Position numbers and translations under genes: made by a program. The notes beneath the pieces were generated by a model that saw only the letters and a list, made by a program, of their open reading frames with translations, made no database searches and was not told where the DNA came from. Positions 1-12,200 of a DNA stretch of 64,000 nt are shown in pieces (positions within the stretch are counted from its first letter, which is position 1; each line of letters starts with the position of its first letter). Source of the stretch: Moringa oleifera (Eukaryota > Streptophyta > Magnoliopsida > Brassicales > Moringaceae); contig JAJFZO010000344.1 of assembly GCA_021397835.1 (NCBI GenBank), positions 868,001 to 932,000 on the forward strand, given 5' to 3'.

Positions 1-222
1 CTCAATTTTCATGGCAGTTTTTTTGAGTCTCACTATGGTGTGCAGTATAATATCATAGTTGGAGAAATCAATATCAATGCAAGATTTAACTAAACTTAAT
101 AACTGTGCTTGTGTCAAACCCTTTCAAACAACATAACTTTGAGTTTTGATAGTCCCAATAATATACTCAAAACTTCCTCTTGACTCAGACCACTTACCAT
201 TCCAAGTTACAATAACACACAT
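1..222 (-). pseudogene. MULE (MuDR-type) transposase, N-terminal fragment, repeat copy 1
   Basis: This is the N-terminal end of a plant Mutator-like transposase read leftwards and cut by the window edge. The start is placed at the ATG at 222-220, giving MCVIVTWNGKWSES, the W-rich opening typical of plant MULE transposases. The frame then runs to a TGA inside TQSYVV*KGLTQAQ and resumes as KGLTQAQLLSLVKS. Copies 2 and 3 carry a stop at the same codon, so this stop is older than the amplification. It is a dead remnant; the rest of the protein would lie left of the window. The corresponding regions are 20849 leftwards in copy 2 and 50033 leftwards in copy 3. Confidence 0.8.
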
Positions 223-1517
223 TTTGCCATGACCATGAAAACATTTCTAAAAAGAAGCGACAGTTTTAGGAAAAAGAACAAAACTGAAGTTTAGCAAATA
301 AATAATGATTTAGATAAATAAGCAATGATATTATCTTATGCATTAATTTTAGTAAAGAAACATCAATTTATGAATAAAGCCATGATGGTTCATAAGATGA
401 TACGAATTTGGTGGCTAAGTCACGATTTAATCAAATATAGCACGGTTTCTTGTTCATGTTACGATGTAGATGATACATCACGATTATTCTTTTGAAACAC
501 ATAAAATCTTCACATTGTTAAGATACATTATCTTTTAAATAGCTATTAGTCTCTTGACCCACCTGAACACTTTTTACTCTTGAAGAACAATGTGTTATTA
601 AAAACATGAGCTTGGTTATGTAAATCTTAGATATAACGTGAAAAGAACTAGCCAAAATCAATTGATCACTACTTTTTATTTCTTTTCTAGCCTTTGTTTA
701 GGTAAATCTTAGATACAAACATGAAGAAAAAATTTGGAAAAATAGTCTGAAGACAAAAAGAGAAAGAGCTCAATGACAAAGAAAGCTCAAAGAAGCAAGA
801 ATATTAATACTGTATGCATCAATTTTCTCATTTTTTGAATTTATTTACTTTTTAAGGGAGTATGGGTATTTTGATCTTCATAATATATTTAAGTGTGAAA
901 AATATAAAAGTTAGTAAAGATGGTTTGTCACATAAAAAAAGGGACACGAGATGTTAATTTTGGTAATCCCTTATATTTCTTAGTTTATAATTTATAAGTT
1001 GGACTAGGCCCTTATGTCTTTGTCTATGTGTGGTTTGTGAGCTGCTAGCTAGCAACTACTAAGAGGGACTGTTGTTTGATCATTTTCATGATTTCATGGG
1101 ACCCACCTTTCTTTTCACGCTTTGAATCTGGATAGATCTAGCAGGCCTTCTTAACATGTGTCATTTCATGACTCAGTGCATGGATGTCACGAGTCCATTG
1201 GCATAGGGTTAGGCCTATTTCATAAGTGAGCAATATTTGGCAGGCCTAGAGAGTTAGTTAAGGGGAGTAGGGGCACTACAAGCCCATGTTACACGGGTCA
1301 TGCATACTTCATTGGCATCAAGCCCTTTTCATGAGGGCCACACCCATATGCATAAGGCTTTTTTTTATTCTTCTTTTATTTATAACAATATGAAGAGAAC
1401 ACATCAGGCTTGGTCTTGGAATGGCATGCTAACACCATGCTTAGCAAACCATGCAAGGACCAATCTTAAAACATCATGCATGGGTGCAGTCACGGCATAC
1501 CGAAAAATAGAAAAGAC
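223..1517. other. MULE 5' flank and spacer up to trnP
   Basis: There is no gene. The stretch is repeated at 20850-22161 and 50034-51302. The part next to the transposase should be the 5' region and terminal end of the MULE, but no convincing terminal inverted repeat with target duplication could be placed. The boundary with mitochondrial sequence lies somewhere between about 960 and 1517. An 85-codon open frame at 1300-1557 runs into the trnP remnant and is not credible as a gene. Confidence 0.6.
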
Positions 1518-1591
1518 ATTAAGCGATAAGAATCGAACCTATAGCCCTCTATACTAAAATAAATGCGCTGACCAAATTGCACTACACCTTG
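1518..1591 (-). tRNA. trnP: Mitochondrial trnP(UGG) pseudo-tRNA, copy 1
   Basis: The minus strand reads CAAGGTGTAG, then GGTCAGCGCAT, then an anticodon arm, then GGTTCGATTC, matching plant mitochondrial tRNA-Pro(UGG). The anticodon loop TTTTGGG has become TTTTAGT, so the UGG anticodon is lost in this copy, while copies 2 and 3 keep it. The acceptor 3' strand is also altered, and no CCA is encoded, as is normal in plants. It lies 187 bp from trnF, in the order trnS-trnF-trnP of plant mitochondrial DNA. Confidence 0.9.
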
Positions 1592-1778
1592 TCTTACCCT
1601 CTGAAGCATATATATCTACTTAATCAATGAATACTCGAACCGAACTTGCCCATCCTATTAGGCATAAGGGGCGATAACCAATCTGCCTCTTGCACTATGT
1701 GGCTTTTTGCGTTTTTCACTTTTCTTGAATTTAAAAATCATGTTCACACTCGACTATGTGTCCGTTAGACCCTTCACC

Positions 1779-1852
1779 CTTTTAAAAGTGGATTCAAACC
1801 ACTCACACAAGGATTTTCAATCCTTTGCTCTAATCAGCTGAGCTACATGAAC
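1779..1852 (-). tRNA. trnF: Mitochondrial trnF(GAA) pseudo-tRNA, copy 1
   Basis: The minus strand gives acceptor GTTCATG, then TAGCTCAGCTGATTAGAGC (D arm), GGATTGAAAATCC (anticodon arm with GAA intact) and GTGGTTTGAATCCAC (T arm). It is the best-kept of the three trnF copies. Position 4 is C opposite A69. This mismatch is known in plant mitochondrial tRNA-Phe and is repaired there by C-to-U editing of the precursor. Its presence here shows a genomic, not RNA, origin. The T loop has TTTGA for TTCGA, a CpG-type transition. Confidence 0.9.
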
Positions 1853-2203
1853 CACTTTCCTAAAGTTCGTTCTCTTCATGGAATAGCGCCTTACCTTAAC
1901 ACTTAAGTAGTAAGGGAAAAGCCCTTTACTAATCAATTTATTAGGCTTGCTTGTTCATTAAGCCTTCAAGTAGCTTTTTCAATTGCTACCTTATCTCCCA
2001 ACATGCTTAAGAACCGAGATTTGTTTAATCCCTGAACGGCTATAAGGAGCTTGCTTATAGAAAAACGATAGGTCAGTTAAATAAAAATAATGCACAATAA
2101 GCTCTCCACTATGAGTCACCAAATTGGGTAATTTTTTCTTCCAGGGGCTCTACTAAGAGATTCTTTCTCTTGTTAATTTTGCCCACCTGTTCCACTTTCG
2201 TGC

Positions 2204-2291
2204 CAGAGGAAAAGAAATTCAAACCCATGATATGATCTTCTTGTATATTGATTTAGCAAATCAATACCTTAAGCCACTTAGCCATTCCTTC
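2204..2291 (-). tRNA. trnS: Mitochondrial trnS(GCU) pseudo-tRNA, copy 1
   Basis: The minus strand reads ATGGCTAAGTGGCTTAAGG, then TTTGCTAAATC (anticodon GCU), the long variable arm with ACAAGAAGATC, then ATCATGGGTTTGAAT. This is the 88-nt class II tRNA-Ser(GCU) of plant mitochondria. The T loop carries TTTGA for TTCGA, and the acceptor stem has mismatches. It is the first member of the minus-strand order trnS-trnF-trnP. Confidence 0.9.
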
Positions 2292-5200
2292 AAGTTATTG
2301 ATCATAATTTTTTGTGTAGTTGGTTGCTCAAAGGCTATCTAATCTAATCAACTACATAAGTCGTAGTGCACTAGCACACATACTTTTCCTCTATTTATAA
2401 GATAGACCCTATCCAAATCTGCCCAGCATCCAAGCCATCAAAATCTTCCACTTTTTTCCTTGGGTGATGCCTCTTTTTTATGATGAAGTTTATCAGTCTT
2501 TTACCTCTAACTTGACCATGTTTGAAATATCTTGTTTGAAAGGACTAGAAGAGAAGACAAGGTCAAGCTAAGCCCGTACCCATCTGAATTGAATTCATAT
2601 GTCCTTCATCTAGTCAAGATTTCCTAGATTGTGACTCTTTTATTACATTATGGAAAAGTCTATTCTCATCATGATCAATCCACGTCCTACCGTAGTGCCT
2701 GAAGAACCTTAACAACTAAGGCTAGCTTACTAAGGCAAAGGAATTTCTTGTTAATTACACGAGCTAATCAGCCTTTTTTTTTGCTTCTATATACCTATTT
2801 AATCTTTTAAATAGGCCTTGTTACTACAGAAAAATTGCTTTATACAGGAATTATGACATGGCTTAGCTTTTTTTAACTCTAGGAAAGGAGTCGTTATCTT
2901 GTCTAGCTTAGCTCATGAACTCCTAAACAGGAAGATTCGTAGCTACTTAGACTTGTAAGACAAGAGCTACTAATTGAAAGAAAAAGAGCTAGTATTCGTC
3001 CAGTGTGCAGGAAAGAAAAGATAGAATATAACATCAAAGTCTATAATAAAAATAGAATAAGGAGTTAGTCTATAAACATCAATTAGACTTTAGTGGCTAA
3101 TAACTACTTACTTCTTTGAAATATTAAATCTAGCTTAGTATGAGTTCTACGTTAGTAAATGAAGAATTGGGTGATATCAAATCCAATGTTCAAAAGTAAA
3201 GCACCATCATTTGATCAGCCTAGAGAAAGACTTCAAGACAAAAACCCTAGATGTGAGGAAAGGTTGAAATGACAAGAAGAGCGCTTAGTAAGGAGACAAC
3301 ACTAAAAGGAGGAAATTTTTGCAAGTCTTTTGGTTGCTTTGCCTTTCGATGTGAAAAAGGAAAATACTTTGCCTTTCAATGTAGTTTCAAGTCTTCGATG
3401 TCCCTCAGAGACTGATAAGAGCCAGAATAGATACTAACAGAGTTTTAGAATGGGATTGATGATGAGCGGGCCAAAGCCCCCAAATCTTTTAGTTTTGGAG
3501 CCAAGTTCAACCCCTCTTTATTCATCGCATGAGATGTTGTTACACCATACACAAAAAGAAAATACCAAGTATAAATCTTGATGATTTTTAATTTTAGTAT
3601 TTTGACATATGATTCACTACTACAAGCTCTTTTTTATATAGTAACACTTGAGGGAGGTGGTTCAACTACCTTTTTCATTGTGTTTATGAATGGAACATCA
3701 AATCAAAAATTTCTTTATCTTTCATTACCATGCCATTGATGAAGATTCATAGCTTGGGAAAAGTCCTAAAATCTTTCCTTCTAGCATTGCGATAAAGTAT
3801 TAACAGAGCAGAGCGATAGGACCTACTCTAAGAGAAAGTGCAGGGGAAAGACCCAAACATCGAGAAGCAGGGAACGAGGTTATATTGTTTTAAAAGAGTT
3901 ATTTATAGTGAACCACAAGCCTTAGCTTTAAGTCAAAGAAACAAGTAATCATACCCCTAGAATAGAAAGATATTTCACTTCAAAATCGTTACTAAAAGCA
4001 TTATAAGCACACTTCCTATCTAGGCAAACCAAACCTGAAAAAGCACATTTTTCTTGGCTACCCTTGCAAGAGTGAATGTGCGAGACAATAGAATTGATTA
4101 TCAAGGCTGCAAGATAAAAGGAAAGTTCCTGCATGTAGGAAATTTTTTTCACCAACTATTGGGTATCTGTCTCTATTTGGCTCTCTCAACTCATACTTAT
4201 GATAGGCAGGCTCAATGCCGAATATTTATGTCTTGAAATCCTTCTCTTTTAATTTTTGGTATTTAGTTGTCTTCCTTGGTTCCACCCTTTCATTCATGAA
4301 GCAGAACATCGGGAAGAGTGTTTCTCAAGTGCAAAGCAAGAGTTTTTGGCCGTTTCACATCGATCGACAAACAAAACTCCTAATACAAAGCCACTTTCTT
4401 GTTTTTGAAAATCAACACATTGAAAGATCTTTGATTTCACCCTAGAATAAGTCCAACAAAGCACCTTTCTCTACTAAATTCTATCTATTTTTGCCCGTTT
4501 TTCCATTTGCTGAGCTCTAAGCTCCTCTGGCTAATCATGATATGTGCATGCTGGTTACTCTACTTTAGTAGTGCGTTAACTAGTAATCCACTACTGATTT
4601 AGGATTTGGTACTGACACCTATCTTACTAACTAAAAGCCTTTTGAAAAAATATACATATTAGGGTATATTCCATTTTTTTTACAACTTTATCAAAGACTC
4701 TGTGACTTAGGAAGTCCTAAAAGTAAGATTAAGAAACAACATGTAGATCGTCAAAAAGGTCATTTTCCTGCTTGCAGAAACCCCTTTTTATAATCTACTT
4801 CATGAATGTTAAGGATTAATAAAAAACTAGATGTATTATTTTAGCATATCATAAGCGAGCCTGTTTATTGCCAGCCTTACAATCGTTCATAAACTTCAAG
4901 GCGAGTTTAAAAGCTTAACAATTGACTTTAGAGAGCCTTTCTTGGACTTAACTCTTCCATAAAAGCAAAGTAAACAATATATCTAGTAGTCTATTAGCAG
5001 CAAAAAGGAGCTTGCTAAGCGAAGGAGCTGGGTTCAACTATTTCACCAATCTAGAGCAACGTCCCCATGTTATGTTCTTGTCTCAAGGCAAGTCTGCTAT
5101 CTTCGCCTTATTGTCTACTTTTACTTAGTCTTTCTTTCCCTAAAAAGAGAAAAGAAATCCTTCCCTTGAGCTTTCATCAGAAAGATCAGAAAGAATTAGT

Positions 5201-5590
5201 TCGCTAATGGACTTTCATGTGAAGGTTGTTTTCTTTGTGTTTAATGGCATGTTTATGATCCAATTGTAAAACTACTACCATATGAATGTCCTCTTCATTA
5301 CTTTAGGACTAGGCTAGCAAATCAAACAACTTTATGTTAACAACACCTTTCACTTATTACATTCATCAAAATTAATGAGGTGCCCACAGCAAATGAGAAT
5401 AACAAGACTCTACGAGTTAATAAGTTCTTTCCCTACCAAAACCCTTACTCGAGCCTTGACAGGGTGAGAGCAGTTAGGTCGAAATGAGTCTTCCTTTGCG
5501 AGAAGGTTGCATTGCCTTTGCATGGAGATTAAGAACCTGTAGACAACAAAATTAGTTTATGTTAAGAAGGATTTATATGAGGTGGCGAGA
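2292..5590. other. Mitochondrial-like non-coding DNA, copy 1
   Basis: No gene is recognised. The stretch is repeated at 22937-26251 and 52073-55440. Open frames are short and broken between copies. One minus-strand frame around 3255-3560 is open over 108 codons in copy 2 (23890-24216) but holds at least two stops here. Origin from the mitochondrial genome is inferred from the tRNA cluster immediately beside it. Confidence 0.6.
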
Positions 5591-5596
5591 TCTGCA
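5586..5596. other. Deletion junction: segment of copies 2 and 3 absent here
   Basis: The sequence GGTGGCGAGAT runs straight into CTGCAAGATTGATTT. In copy 2 these two pieces are 26251 and 31994, about 5.7 kb apart. Copy 3 agrees with copy 2 on the left side (GCGAGATGTTGAATCG at 55433). The simplest reading is a deletion in copy 1, possibly through a 3-bp ATC overlap. Insertion in the ancestor of copies 2 and 3 is the alternative. Confidence 0.7.
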
Positions 5597-8580
5597 AGAT
5601 TGATTTAACTCAAAAGCACCCTTTCTTTCACAACCGAGGAGTTTGTTGATGCAAGAAGTCTTTTTATTCCATGAGTAGACACTTTTTGAGAGAGTCTTTC
5701 TTTCATTGACTTGCTTTTTTGACCTACCTTGAGAAGGAATTCTCACAAGATTATTAATAAATGTAGGTCACATATAAGTGTGGATGCTTCCTAAGGCGAG
5801 TTTATTTGCCTATTTAAAAATGGGTGCTTATAGGACTTTTGCTTTGCGATCTCCAAGATTAAGATCTTTTTTTATGTCTATTGATATCTCTCTGGAATGA
5901 GAATTTTTTTTCATATAAAGCAAGCAAATTAGTTTGAAAAAGACCTTTTATTAGTTAGTAAGCCCAAACATTCCCTCAACTTAAAAACATTTTCTACGAG
6001 TAGTTTCATAATTCTAACCTGGGGCTCAGTTCTAGCCATTATTACTAAGGATAACCTTGCTCCTAGCAAAAGATTAAATGCCAAGTATGAAGTAAGTTCA
6101 TGATCCAATGAATTCCCACAAATCGAATGACACTAAGCAAACTAGAATCGAAAGATTGATCTAGGTAGTGACAGGTTCTAATTGAAAGAAACTGTGAGTA
6201 TGCTAAAAAGACGTGTAGGCAAGCCTTTATTGATTTTTCACATGGATTGATTTTCATTATTTTTCATTCCATAGGCATACATTATAGTCTAATCTGCTTT
6301 ATGACTGTGAGGGACCAAAAAGAAGTCTTTTGATTCTTCTTGAGCCTACTCCCATCTTTCAAATTAAGCTTTTAATTTAGTTGGTGTAGACATTGAAGGA
6401 TCAACTCACACTAGATAGGAAAGGCTTTTGATTAAAGTACTTAGATTTGTTTCGAAGTTAGTTTAGGAATCTGTTTTGGTCTGGTTGGTGTTCCAACATC
6501 TCGAATTGAGGTGGCTTTAAACTTAGGTTTGCCTACCTTTCTAGTTATAGAAAGAGAAGAGGGACTTCGAAGCCTTAATTCAAGCTAGAAATAGCGCTAA
6601 AAAACTAGTGATATTGATAATAATAAGTCGTGACAACGAAAAGGCATTTTTTTAAGCCTAAGGGGCAGAGACCGAGGTAGGATAAAGTGAAAAAGAATCG
6701 TATTTGAATTAGGGTAGGCTGAGGAGGCCTTACATATTCTTTCTTTTTCAAGAGTGGTGGGCAAGGAAGAAAACTATTCATTATGTCTTTAAGAACTAAA
6801 GACAAATAGTCGTTTAAAGACCTTTCAAAGACCACTTTTATAAAGGGCATGTATCACGCTTAATAAAACCACACTTTACTATGTCAATAGGAGAGAGAAA
6901 TTTGGATGAGGCCTTGTTATATATTGGGAGATTGAATCATCGTGCACTTTAGGTCCTTCTAAAAGCCATGATGTAAGGTTACATGAGTAGTGAAAGACTG
7001 AGCTCACTTATGCTCTCATACTTCACAATAACCCAAGCTGGGAAACTTTAAAGCCATAACATATGGATTGATAAACTTAAATCAAAACACTAAACTGGGG
7101 AGGCTTCCAAAGTTGAGGCTTGATCCTGTATAATTGACCTATTTCGTAACAATTAGTATCTGACTTACTTAATGCACTAACAAGTATTCGCATCGTTGCC
7201 TTAGCTTCATGTTAAGGGCACAAGGAAAGAACAATTACTCTGTTAACATAATATTCATTCATAGTGTCGTCATTCCATTATCAGGCTTAAACCAATGTGT
7301 TTGAAGAAATAACTCCTCCCTATGAAACTAGGGATCTACCTCCTAATGACATTCTCGTGAAGAGAAAACAAAAGTCTCTTGAAATGGGAAGAAAAACCAA
7401 TGAATTGTAGTAGTTTCATAAGGCAATCACCCTTATTTGAAGGGGTGCACCTAAAAAAGGAAGTAGCCTATATTTTTTCTTTTTAAATCGCAATTAGCGA
7501 AAATAGACTTCGCCTCTTTTAAGAAGAAAAGTAAGAAAAGGATCGAAAGGATTAATTACCAAGCAAAGGAAAGCAAGCACTACCAGTGTTGTAAGGAAAA
7601 CACCCAGGATGCCATGGGAAATTAAAAACTGTTAGATAAGAATGTTCATTGAATTGCTTTCAGTAAATCTAACTAACTAAGCTACCTAAATAACCTTTCT
7701 AACTAAGAAAAGTCAGTTTTATTGATTCCCAATTTCAAAACTAAGTGTGAGAAGTCACAAGCTGATGAGTTACATATAAAGTTAAAAAAACTCAATTAAG
7801 AAATGAAAGTTATAGCTATCAAGCTAAAATTGAAACTCGAGCCAAAAATGTAAGGAAAGGTCCCAACTATGAACCACACTTTGCTATATTGCAAAAAATC
7901 AAGAAATGAAGTGAGGGAAGGGCTTTCACATGCGGAGTAGTGATAGGCTAATAGTCTTTTGGTTTTTCTAGGACTATATATGGATAGGTTTAGAGAGCCA
8001 ACTACCCATTTGATAGCCACTCAAAACATCAATGACACGATGACGGTAAGCTGAGTGCAATGAAGTGTGGTTATTTTCATATATTTCTCTTAGATTTGCT
8101 ACTTCTTTTGTTTTTTGGTTTTAAGTTCCCTCTTCATTTAAAGGTTAGGAGTGATAAGGAGCATTCCACTACTTCAGTAAGGGATCACTTGTGCTAGTAA
8201 ATGCATATGCAGTGAGCTTTTCATATGGGCTCTAGATTGCATTCAAAGGCCTATCCAAACCACTCATATGAGGTGCCCCTTACGAAGATACTGTAGTTTG
8301 GTCTCTAATACCATTCTTAGAATTGACCTGCCTATTAGCAATGTATGCTTAGTTATTATTGTATACTTATATGAGAAGTCAAGTGTGCTAAAAGAGACCT
8401 TATAGCTCACAAAGTAAAGCCAATCGGGCATTCCTATTATTGATAAGGTCCAATTCCTTTTCTTTTCCTTGGATATAATTTAAGGGATTCGAGATAAACA
8501 AGTGCTATAGCCCTGATTCATTAGCATTATGCCTTTTAAATTTGGCAAGACTATAAGTCATCATTTAACGAGAAAGTATA
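5591..8580. other. Mitochondrial-like non-coding DNA, copy 1
   Basis: No gene is recognised. It is collinear with 31994-34938 in copy 2, with scattered substitutions and small indels. One example is about 27 bp near 7226-7252 that copy 2 lacks. Minus-strand open frames of 64-81 codons (6063-6257, 6605-6850, 7796-8020) are not kept open in copy 2 and look like chance. Confidence 0.55.
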
Positions 8581-9244
8581 AAAAACCTTCACAACACGTT
8601 ATTATGCGCTTGTTGGGTTGTAGTTATCAATGTATTCCTTAAGATTGTGGGCCCTTTCATACACAGACTTTAGGTCATTTAGCTAGCTTATGTTTTCACT
8701 CTCACTTCTGTACTCTTTTTCCTAAATCTTTTGATATCCTTCTTTCATCTTTGCCATCTCCCTAGCCAAATTGATTTATACACCATCCATCCTATGCTTG
8801 GTTCATAAGAATTATAAGTTTGATAATCAAAGGTTGGAATATCTCTATTGTTCTTACCAAGCCACTTCATGCTCAAAGCAAATGCCAAATCTTGAAGCTT
8901 GGATGTGTGAGAACTAGAGCTTCAAAAGAAGCCATAACAAGGGTTGGTAATGTGGTTAGAGGTCCACTTTGTTATAACATTCTACATCTTCTAACAGAAA
9001 CAAAAGATGTTAAATTATCTTAACACCTTTTCTTCAGTTATTCCTACGAATTATCGCCTTATTTTGATTAATTCCTAGCATACAATTCTTTTCTTACTAA
9101 GGAAGCTCTTTAGCATGCTGTTGATTAGCTACAGCTTTCATTTAGTTATGTGAACAACACCCTCGCGAAGCAAATTTGGTTCCATCCTATACCTCTTATG
9201 GAACAAATTTCAATGTAAATGGTTGTCCTACTAGTTTTGATGAT
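8581..9244. other. 660-bp segment present in copy 1 only
   Basis: The segment lies between GTCATCATTT and ATTCAAAGCGAAGCG. In copy 2 these two flanks are nearly joined, at about 34945. It is either a deletion in copy 2 or an insertion in copy 1. It contains the possible copia fragment at 8841-8915. The rest shows no recognisable gene. Confidence 0.65.
8841..8915 (+). pseudogene. Possible Ty1/copia pol C-terminal fragment
   Basis: The plus frame reads ISIVLTKPLHAQSKCQILKL. It resembles the end of the RNase H region of plant copia polyproteins, where an (A)D-(I/V)-L-T-K-P-L motif is followed by a phenylalanine/glutamine stretch and K-L-G-V. The aspartate before L-T-K-P is absent and the open frame is only 67 codons. 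No reverse transcriptase or integrase motifs are seen nearby. Copia scraps occur in both plant mitochondrial and nuclear DNA, so it does not show where the insertion happened. The call rests on one short motif. Confidence 0.38.
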
Positions 9245-12200
9245 TTATTTTATTCAAAGCGAAGCGAGCAGTGTTATTGTCCCTTTCATTCTCCTAGCAC
9301 TCATTAAAATTGCATATAGGTCATTGAGATTGGGAACATCATATTAAAATGACTTGATCTATGAATGCAACCCTTCGCTTACCCAATATTGGCCAGGGAA
9401 TGGATCAATTCCTTCATTAAATGCATATTGATTGAGAATCCCTTAAGGAGATTAGGTCACGAATCTTCTTTCAGGTCCAAAAGGGAACTCTTAGTTAGGT
9501 CCGTCAGTGACTTGGATTGATGTTTATCAATAATAAGAAACTTGGGATTCATGCGATGTATGTGGCACAAAATTAGTTTTATCAATGCGATTAAACAGAT
9601 CACAACGAAGTTTAGTCTTTGGAATCAAACAGCAAATCATGATACGAGAGGGGCGCTCTAACGTGCCATTTTGGTAACACTCATGGGATCTAGTCAACAA
9701 AGGTGTAATTGTGAAGTCACTTAGGCAATTCTTTGGAAAATGATCGAAGGGAGGTGAAGGGAAAAGTGTTATTCACAAGTAAACCCAATAAAGCCACAAG
9801 GCAGAGAGCCTTTCAATGAAGTCTGCGCCTCCTCAAAAAAAGAGATAATAGACATTGCCAAAGTTTCCCAATGAGGGTCAACAATAATTAAAGAAAAAGC
9901 TTCACCAGCTACCTTTATCCATAAAAATGTGATAAAGGTTCTCTCTGGTCTTGATAGCTTTAGAGCGTAAGTCAAACTGATGATAGGCGAGTAATCACAT
10001 GCACATGGTTTAGCGGTTTGCTATGCTCTGTGATCTTATTCTTCTTCAGAACCCAATGCTTCATTTGCGTCTTTAGCTTATTATGACTTTTTTGACACTA
10101 TTGCGTGAAACATTTATTTGGTCTTCCACTACTATCTATGCTAGCTCAAAAGGTATTGCTACTCTCTTATTTCTTATTAAACCTCCTTGACTTCGTAGCC
10201 ATCCCTATTTGGATTTTTTTTCAGTGTGGTCCATCCAATCTACTTCTTGAAGTTATGGGGTTGGATAAAATAACTATGCACTATTGTGCTTAGTGCTAAA
10301 GTGAGTTTAACCACCCCAAGTGGCTGATTCTTCCTTACTTTAGTTAGTCAACAAACTAAATTGCACTCGATCTGAACCCTTCCTGTGATAAGCTCATAAA
10401 GGAGAACATCTCTCTTTTATAATATAATTTGTAGGTGCCCAATCCTTTTATTGATTCAGCATTTCCCTTCACCCTTTCTAATAAAATAAATTCTAGCTAT
10501 TTTTCTCTAAGCTCTTATAAGGGATTAATCATCTTGCTTTCTTTCTCCATTTCCTATTCAAGTGGTAGTTATGATCGTGGGTGTTTCATGCCCTCCATCA
10601 GTGTTTCAAATCTCCCTGTCGCTAGTTAGTCGAGTAGTTCTTAGTGGACTCGAGATGTAACAAGCCCTATTAAAAGATCTAACTATTAGCCAGTTCCATC
10701 AGTTTTCTTCAATAATTATGTTAACTTTAGCATAGACTAGAATAGCTACATCATAATAAATTCTACTACATCCCAAGCCACCTTAGAAGCCTTAGAGATC
10801 CAAACTACACCCACTTATCTTATATGCTTCAATAAGACAAGGGTAAATTGATAACATAGAAAGTCCAAGTCAAAACCTGCCCATAAACAAATTGAAAGTA
10901 ATTTTTAGGTATTAATGACTTCCCCATTCTATGACTTTGGCACTTGATCTTCCAAAAAAGGGTATGTACTAGGTTAAGTGAGCGAATTAGATAGAGATGG
11001 CTGTTAGTATTCTAGCCTTCTTTCAAGTAACATCACATCCTTAATGGAATATGTAATTTGACTAACAAAAATGGAGTGATAGACGAGGAAGATAAAATTA
11101 TTAAGGATAAAAATCAAGTAGTGATGGATATCATAGGTTCTGTATGAATGGAAAAAGGATGAAGGTGTTAAATGACCAGAATCAAAAATATGAGAAAAGA
11201 ACTTATTCGTGAAGAAAAAGAGGCCTGTCTCATATGAGAAGTAGACATGGCAGTGACACTTTCTTTGCATTTTGTTTGTAAGCGAAGGCTATAACTTTTT
11301 CGTAATCATAGACGAAATCTATTAAGACTTCTTTAGAAGTAGTAGGCTGATCAATGTTTGATGTGATAGATAAGATTGACAAAGGTGAGTCTCGCTCGGT
11401 TTGTGTGCATATGATTGCTAAAAAGTACCTCGTAGTTGATAAATCGAGGTAGTGTTGAAAGGATCCATGACTCAAACCATTCAACTGTTTTTTTTCTCAT
11501 TTGTAAGACAATTCACCTTTCAATGTCTCCAAACACATTCATCTTTGGCAATCCGGATGGATTTGATAGTCAAAGGCGCAGAAAGAGACTAAAAGTGTAG
11601 ACTAACAGCAAATATAAGATAACAATAGGAAGTAGTGAGCGATGTTAGTCCTCTTAATTAATAGCTCAAATTCATATCTACTTACACTTTTTATGCTCAT
11701 TTTATCTAACAACATAATCATAATCTCTCATCTCAAACATGTCCTTCGGGACATGCCGGACTTCCCAATCTTAGTTATAACCTGCTTACTCAGTTTCCAA
11801 TCCTTTATGTCAGTTTTTCCACTTTAGTCGATTATAGCTAGTGTGACTATAGTTTTTATAAATAAGATGAAACTTATATTATAATATACATATATATATA
11901 TATATAAAGCCTTCGCTCATGATGCCTATGCTTACTGAACTATTGTGCTCTACTACTTGAGGTTTTGTGCTTATATTTACCTTTTCAGGTGCAGCTTGCT
12001 CAGGCCATGGGTCATCACAAAAAAAAAAAAAACTATGAGTGAATCAAATACTAATATTTCTATCTCATCAATACTAGGTGGTAACGAACAAAGTAACTAA
12101 ATCAATTGGATCAAGCCACCTATAGCCAACCTACCTAGGGGCTTGGTTTGTCCTACTTAACGATCTTAGTCCACAGAGTGATAGCAAGTATATGAAATGG

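Noticed and set aside
930..985. Right terminal inverted repeat of the MULE paired with about 47838-47862
   Set aside because: Only a loose match around TTACCAAAA could be seen, and no 9-bp target duplication could be placed, so the element ends are left open.
12019..12031. Poly-A runs (also at 38026, 16842 and 31301) as tails of processed retrogenes
   Set aside because: No gene body or target duplications lie beside them. Those in the repeat copies are length variants of the same ancestral run.
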